Below the pieces are notes generated by a model. That model was not told the origin of the DNA, did not search any database, and saw only the letters and a list, made by a program, of their open reading frames with translations. A stretch of 9,121 bases of DNA from Bacteriovoracaceae bacterium. GTDB lineage: Bacteria > Bdellovibrionota > UBA1018. The stretch is from contig JAHFAC010000053.1 in NCBI GenBank assembly GCA_023250755.1, positions 1 to 9,121 on the forward strand, in the 5' to 3' direction. This document shows positions 6,066 through 9,121 of this stretch, one piece after another; positions within the stretch are counted from its first letter, which is position 1, and each line of letters opens with the position of its first letter. A program made the translations under genes and the position numbers.

Positions 6066-6557
6066 ATGCGTCTTTCTATAATCGCCTTCGGAAAATTACG
6101 AACTCCTGGGCTAAGAGAGACGGCCGATTACTACAAACGCATAATCTCTCCCTGGACTGTGCTAGAAGAAATAGAATTAAAACCCCTTCAGGTTCAAAAT
6201 AAATCGCAGGCAAGTCGCTTGGAAATTCAAAAAAAAGAATCAGAGCTTTTACTCAATTACCTCTCAAAACTATCCCCTCGTCGAGCTGTCTATTTACTGA
6301 CTGAAAATGGAAAAACTTTGAACACTCAAGGGTGGGCAAAACTAATACAACGATCCCAAGAAGATGGATTGGGAGATCTCATTTTCTGTCTCGGGAGTAG
6401 TTTAGGCTTTGGTAATCAGCTCAAAGAAAATTACCGTGAAACGCTGAGCCTCGGACCACAGACCTTACCCCATGAGTTGGCACGAGTCGTTTTGTTTGAG
6501 CAACTCTACCGTGCATGGAGCGTCGTAAAAGGGCACCCCTATCATAATGAGGGATGA
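6066..6557 (+). CDS. rlmH: 23S rRNA (pseudouridine1915-N3)-methyltransferase RlmH
   Basis: RlmH is a SPOUT-class, SAM-dependent enzyme that methylates pseudouridine 1915 in helix 69 of 23S rRNA on assembled ribosomes. It has 163 residues, a normal length. Motifs are MRLSIIAFGK at the start, LLTENGK (77-83), the SAM loop LGSSLGFG (109-116), LPHELARVVLFEQLYRAWS (134-152) and the terminal GHPYH (156-160). The SAM loop usually begins with Gly-Gly (IGGxxG); here the second Gly is Ser, a mild deviation. It starts 13 bases after rsfS. No Shine-Dalgarno is visible in the pyrimidine-rich gap, so expression may rely on coupling to rsfS. Confidence 0.94.
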   Translation: MRLSIIAFGKLRTPGLRETADYYKRIISPWTVLEEIELKPLQVQNKSQASRLEIQKKESELLLNYLSKLSPRRAVYLLTENGKTLNTQGWAKLIQRSQEDGLGDLIFCLGSSLGFGNQLKENYRETLSLGPQTLPHELARVVLFEQLYRAWSVVKGHPYHNEG

Positions 6558-6607
6558 GAACTTTCCTTCGAAGTCCACTTCCGTCTAGACAGGTAATCGA
6601 GTAATGT

Positions 6608-6613
6608 AAAGGA
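6608..6613 (+). promoter_or_regulatory. Ribosome binding site of gpmI
   Basis: AAAGGA directly abuts the ATG at 6614, leaving no spacer. It is nine bases from the in-frame ATG at 6623, which makes the latter the better start. Confidence 0.6.
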
Positions 6614-6622
6614 ATGGCGACG

Positions 6623-8215
6623 ATGCATCCTGCCTCAGCTCGAACTGCACTGATTATTTTGGACGGTTTTGGAATCGGAAAAGACTCGCCTTTCAACGCA
6701 ATCAAGAACGCGCAAATGCCCTTTTATCGCGATCTCCTCAAACATTATCCTCACTCACAACTCCTCACTCATGGAAAAGCAGTCGGCCTGCCCGAGGGGG
6801 TGATGGGCAACTCTGAAGTCGGTCATATGACCATGGGTGCAGGACGGATTGTCTACCAGGACCTGACTCGAATTTCGGAATCTATTCACGATAGAACTTT
6901 TTTTAAAAACCCAGTTCTTCGCGCGGCCATTGAGTCCGGCGCAAAAAAGACCAGGCGCGTTCACTTAATGGGGTTGCTTTCCGACGGAGGGGTTCATAGC
7001 ACTCTCGAGCACTTATTGGCGCTTCTTGATCTATGTAGTCAAATGCGGGTTCCGCAAGTGAGCGTACATGCTTTTTTAGATGGAAGAGACACCTCACCCA
7101 CCTCGGGTGCAAGCTATCTTCAACAGCTTCTGGGGCACCCCGCATTCTCTCAGGCCAGCGCCTCCACTACTGAAACCAAAGCTACGCTCACCACTCTGAT
7201 GGGCCGCTATTGGGCAATGGATCGCGACAAGCGATGGGAACGCATCGCCAAGGCCTATGCGGCCATGACAGGACAAATTCCGGCTACACCCCCTCCTGCG
7301 AATCCCATCCAAATTGTCGAAAAATCCTATCAAACCGGAAAATCAGATGAGTTTGTCGAGCCCGTACTGCTCGCCCAAAAACAGGCGATTCAAGCCGATG
7401 ACAGCGTGGTTTTCTTTAACTTCCGGGCAGATCGAGCTCGCGAAATCACTGAAGCACTGACTTCAGCTGAATTTTCTCAATTTGATCGAGGCCTAACACC
7501 CAAGCTGTCTGCGTTCGCCGGGATGACTGCCTACGATCGAAAATCCAACTTACCCGCCGCGTTTCAGCCACAGAACCTCAATCATATTTTCGGTGAGTGG
7601 CTCGAGGAACAAAAACTCTCTCAATTTCGAATTGCGGAGACAGAAAAATATGCACATGTAACCTTCTTCTTTAATGGCGGAAGAGAAAACCCATTCATGA
7701 ATGAGGATCGAGTGCTTATCCCCTCACCCAGGGATGTCCCCACCTACGATTTAAAGCCCGAAATGAGTGCACTGCAAGTAGCAGCTGAAGCGAGAAGTCG
7801 CATTGAAAAGGGGAAGTACGACTTTGTCCTCATGAATTTTGCAAATGCCGATATGATCGGACACACCGGAAATTATGAAGCCGCAGTCAAGGCAATGGAG
7901 ACTTTAGATCTGTGCCTGGCTCAAGTCATAGGAGCGGCGCAAAAACAAGGCTATCACGTACTTCTGACCGCTGATCATGGCAATGCTGAAGAAATGCGCG
8001 ATGAAAAAGACCAAATTCACACGCAACATACCCTGAATCCGGTGCCCCTGATTTGGGTGGCGCCTGGTACGGCGATCGCGCCTAAAAATCTGCGCAAGGT
8101 CCTCAGAGACGGCGGACTCCAAGATCTCATGCCTACACTCTGCGAGTTGATGGGTCTTCCCAACCCAGCTGAGACCACAGGCAAGAGCCTTTTACCCAGG
8201 GATTTTAAATATTAA
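6623..8215 (+). CDS. gpmI: 2,3-bisphosphoglycerate-independent phosphoglycerate mutase
   Basis: GpmI interconverts 3- and 2-phosphoglycerate in glycolysis and gluconeogenesis using two Mn2+ ions and a phosphoserine intermediate. It has 530 residues, full length for the family. From this start, ILDGFG carries metal ligand D14, and MGNSEVGH carries the nucleophile S64. Next come LLSDGGVHS (H125), FLDGRDTSP (D153, R155, D156), GRYWAMDRDKRW, NFRADRARE, ETEKYAHVTFFFNGG (K342), NADMIGHTGN (D410, H414), TADHGNAEEM (D451, H452) and HTLNPVPL (H469). All catalytic residues I can place are present. It starts 65 bases after rlmH and is probably the last gene of the operon. Its end overlaps the convergent gene on the minus strand by 11 bases. 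The alternative ATG at 6614 would add three residues. Confidence 0.96.
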   Translation: MHPASARTALIILDGFGIGKDSPFNAIKNAQMPFYRDLLKHYPHSQLLTHGKAVGLPEGVMGNSEVGHMTMGAGRIVYQDLTRISESIHDRTFFKNPVLRAAIESGAKKTRRVHLMGLLSDGGVHSTLEHLLALLDLCSQMRVPQVSVHAFLDGRDTSPTSGASYLQQLLGHPAFSQASASTTETKATLTTLMGRYWAMDRDKRWERIAKAYAAMTGQIPATPPPANPIQIVEKSYQTGKSDEFVEPVLLAQKQAIQADDSVVFFNFRADRAREITEALTSAEFSQFDRGLTPKLSAFAGMTAYDRKSNLPAAFQPQNLNHIFGEWLEEQKLSQFRIAETEKYAHVTFFFNGGRENPFMNEDRVLIPSPRDVPTYDLKPEMSALQVAAEARSRIEKGKYDFVLMNFANADMIGHTGNYEAAVKAMETLDLCLAQVIGAAQKQGYHVLLTADHGNAEEMRDEKDQIHTQHTLNPVPLIWVAPGTAIAPKNLRKVLRDGGLQDLMPTLCELMGLPNPAETTGKSLLPRDFKY

Positions 8216-9121
8216 GGCCGTATTTTTTATCTAAATAATCCAACACTTGTAATCGCTGACCACTCGACAAGAGGGCATTATAAAGCAATACTTCGACCAT
8301 ATCGCCGTGAAAAGGGTTAGACTTTCCGACTTCAGATCCAATGTAATCGTAAAAAGAAGTAGACGCATAGGACCAAGAAGTTGGGGTGAATGTCGCCCCC
8401 GCAGTCGAAGTTGCGGCGCTCCCCTCTAATTTCATCGTGTCATTGGCTATATCAACCACTCCGACCACAATATGTGTGGTTCCGCTTGCCGCAGAATTAG
8501 AACTCAAAGTTTTAGCACTGTCTCCCGACCCGAGACGTCCTCCGATCGAGACCTTTCCTTCATTCGAAGTGTCATTGCGATAATTCATATCGAGTCCGAC
8601 ATAACTGGAACTATGCATGAACGAAAGAATATAGTTCTGATAGGCCGAAGTCCCAGCCAATGTGACATTTGTTGTAACCACAAATAGGGTATAGCCAGTC
8701 GCTCCATCCATTGAGGTTGAGATCATTCCTTTAGTTTGAGATTGGAGTAAATCATCCGTCCCATCGAAACGAACAGCGGCCTTGCAGTTTAAGATTTCTT
8801 TTTTATAGATCGGTTTGTATGAAGCAGTACTTTGTGTAAAATGATTGCCGCCCGAGCTACTATCAGACCAAGTCGTTACAGTATCACCATCAGAAAGCCC
8901 AGAAATCGCATCCGCCTTAAGCCATAGAATCAATCCCGAATAATCGGTCGGGTAATATGATGAAGTCGCAGTCGACGTCGGCGTACAAGAAACCGTCTCG
9001 ACAGCTGGAGAAGGCGAAGGCGTCGAAGCGTTACTGGGAGGTGCTCCATCCTTCACTCCACACTTCAGACCCATTAGAGAGAAAGATAAAATAAACAAAG
9101 CCATTGCAAAAAAGACAAAAA
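8205..9121 (-). CDS. Secreted LamG/concanavalin-like domain protein, possible lipoprotein (5' end outside window)
   Basis: This is an exported protein of unknown specific function. The first visible ATG is at 9104, giving 299 residues, but the frame stays open to the window edge. The extra codons read F-V-F-F-A, continuing a hydrophobic stretch, and no purine-rich ribosome site precedes 9104, so the real start is probably outside. Numbered from that ATG, the hydrophobic segment 1-13 leads to C15 in GLKCG, a non-standard lipobox; lipidation is possible but unproved. Residues 20-50 are a Ser/Thr/Pro-rich linker. GLILWLKAD (58-65), TTWSDSSSGGNHFTQ (77-91), AAVRFDGTDD (109-118) and GDMVEVLLYNALLSSGQR (267-284) are the recurring elements of LamG-like jelly-roll domains. 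C40 and C107 could form a disulfide. Such domains often bind carbohydrate, but no ligand can be read here. Confidence 0.82.
   Translation of the reverse strand, partial: FVFFAMALFILSFSLMGLKCGVKDGAPPSNASTPSPSPAVETVSCTPTSTATSSYYPTDYSGLILWLKADAISGLSDGDTVTTWSDSSSGGNHFTQSTASYKPIYKKEILNCKAAVRFDGTDDLLQSQTKGMISTSMDGATGYTLFVVTTNVTLAGTSAYQNYILSFMHSSSYVGLDMNYRNDTSNEGKVSIGGRLGSGDSAKTLSSNSAASGTTHIVVGVVDIANDTMKLEGSAATSTAGATFTPTSWSYASTSFYDYIGSEVGKSNPFHGDMVEVLLYNALLSSGQRLQVLDYLDKKYGLNI

Noticed and set aside
6570..6581. Palindrome GAAGT-CC-ACTTC upstream of gpmI as an operator
   Set aside because: Five-base arms with a two-base centre are common by chance, and no promoter elements are evident around it.
8179..8193. 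AGGC-AAGA-GCCT followed by TTT as a terminator near the end of gpmI
   Set aside because: A four-pair stem with three T residues inside the coding sequence is too weak.
1..9121. tRNA, rRNA, CRISPR, IS element, attachment site or phage signature
   Set aside because: I saw no tRNA-like sequence, regularly spaced repeats, transposase or integrase motifs on either strand.

Overview
The window is a compact, gene-dense bacterial chromosome segment. The gene order rplU-rpmA-obg-nadD-rsfS-rlmH-gpmI is a Gram-negative arrangement most familiar from the old 'deltaproteobacteria', including the Bdellovibrionota. The secreted, probably lipid-anchored protein at the right edge fits a diderm. This placement is an inference from synteny and protein style and is only moderately secure. 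There are no rRNAs, tRNAs, insertion sequences, CRISPR arrays or integrase genes.

Region 1 (1-2697, + strand) is a nucleoside-salvage operon. It holds a purine nucleoside phosphorylase that runs off the left edge, a cytidine deaminase overlapping it at TAATG, and seven bases later a metal-dependent nucleoside deaminase of the 5'-deoxyadenosine/MTA/SAH deaminase group. Together they can deaminate and phosphorolyse nucleosides, with the deaminase plausibly supplying 6-oxopurine substrates to the phosphorylase.

Region 2 (2698-2970) is the only long gene-poor stretch. It carries an AT-rich promoter-like block, a TTAACAA tandem repeat, and on the minus strand a possible 61-codon ORF with a good ribosome binding site and a signal-peptide-like N-terminus.

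Region 3 (2971-8215, + strand) is a housekeeping operon. L21 and L27 are ribosomal proteins, Obg is a ribosome-assembly GTPase, NadD makes NAD precursors, RsfS silences ribosomes, RlmH methylates 23S rRNA and GpmI is a glycolytic mutase. Spacing is tight throughout. The main anomaly is in Obg: the Walker A lysine reads as glutamate (GAA) while every other G motif is intact. NadD holds two long C homopolymers near its conserved C-terminal motif.

Region 4 (8205-9121, - strand) is a secreted LamG/concanavalin-like protein, convergent with gpmI and overlapping it by 11 bases. Its reading frame stays open at the right edge.

I see no convincing evidence for a new multi-gene system. The points worth checking are the Obg P-loop substitution, the nadD C-tracts, and the small ORF and repeats upstream of rplU.
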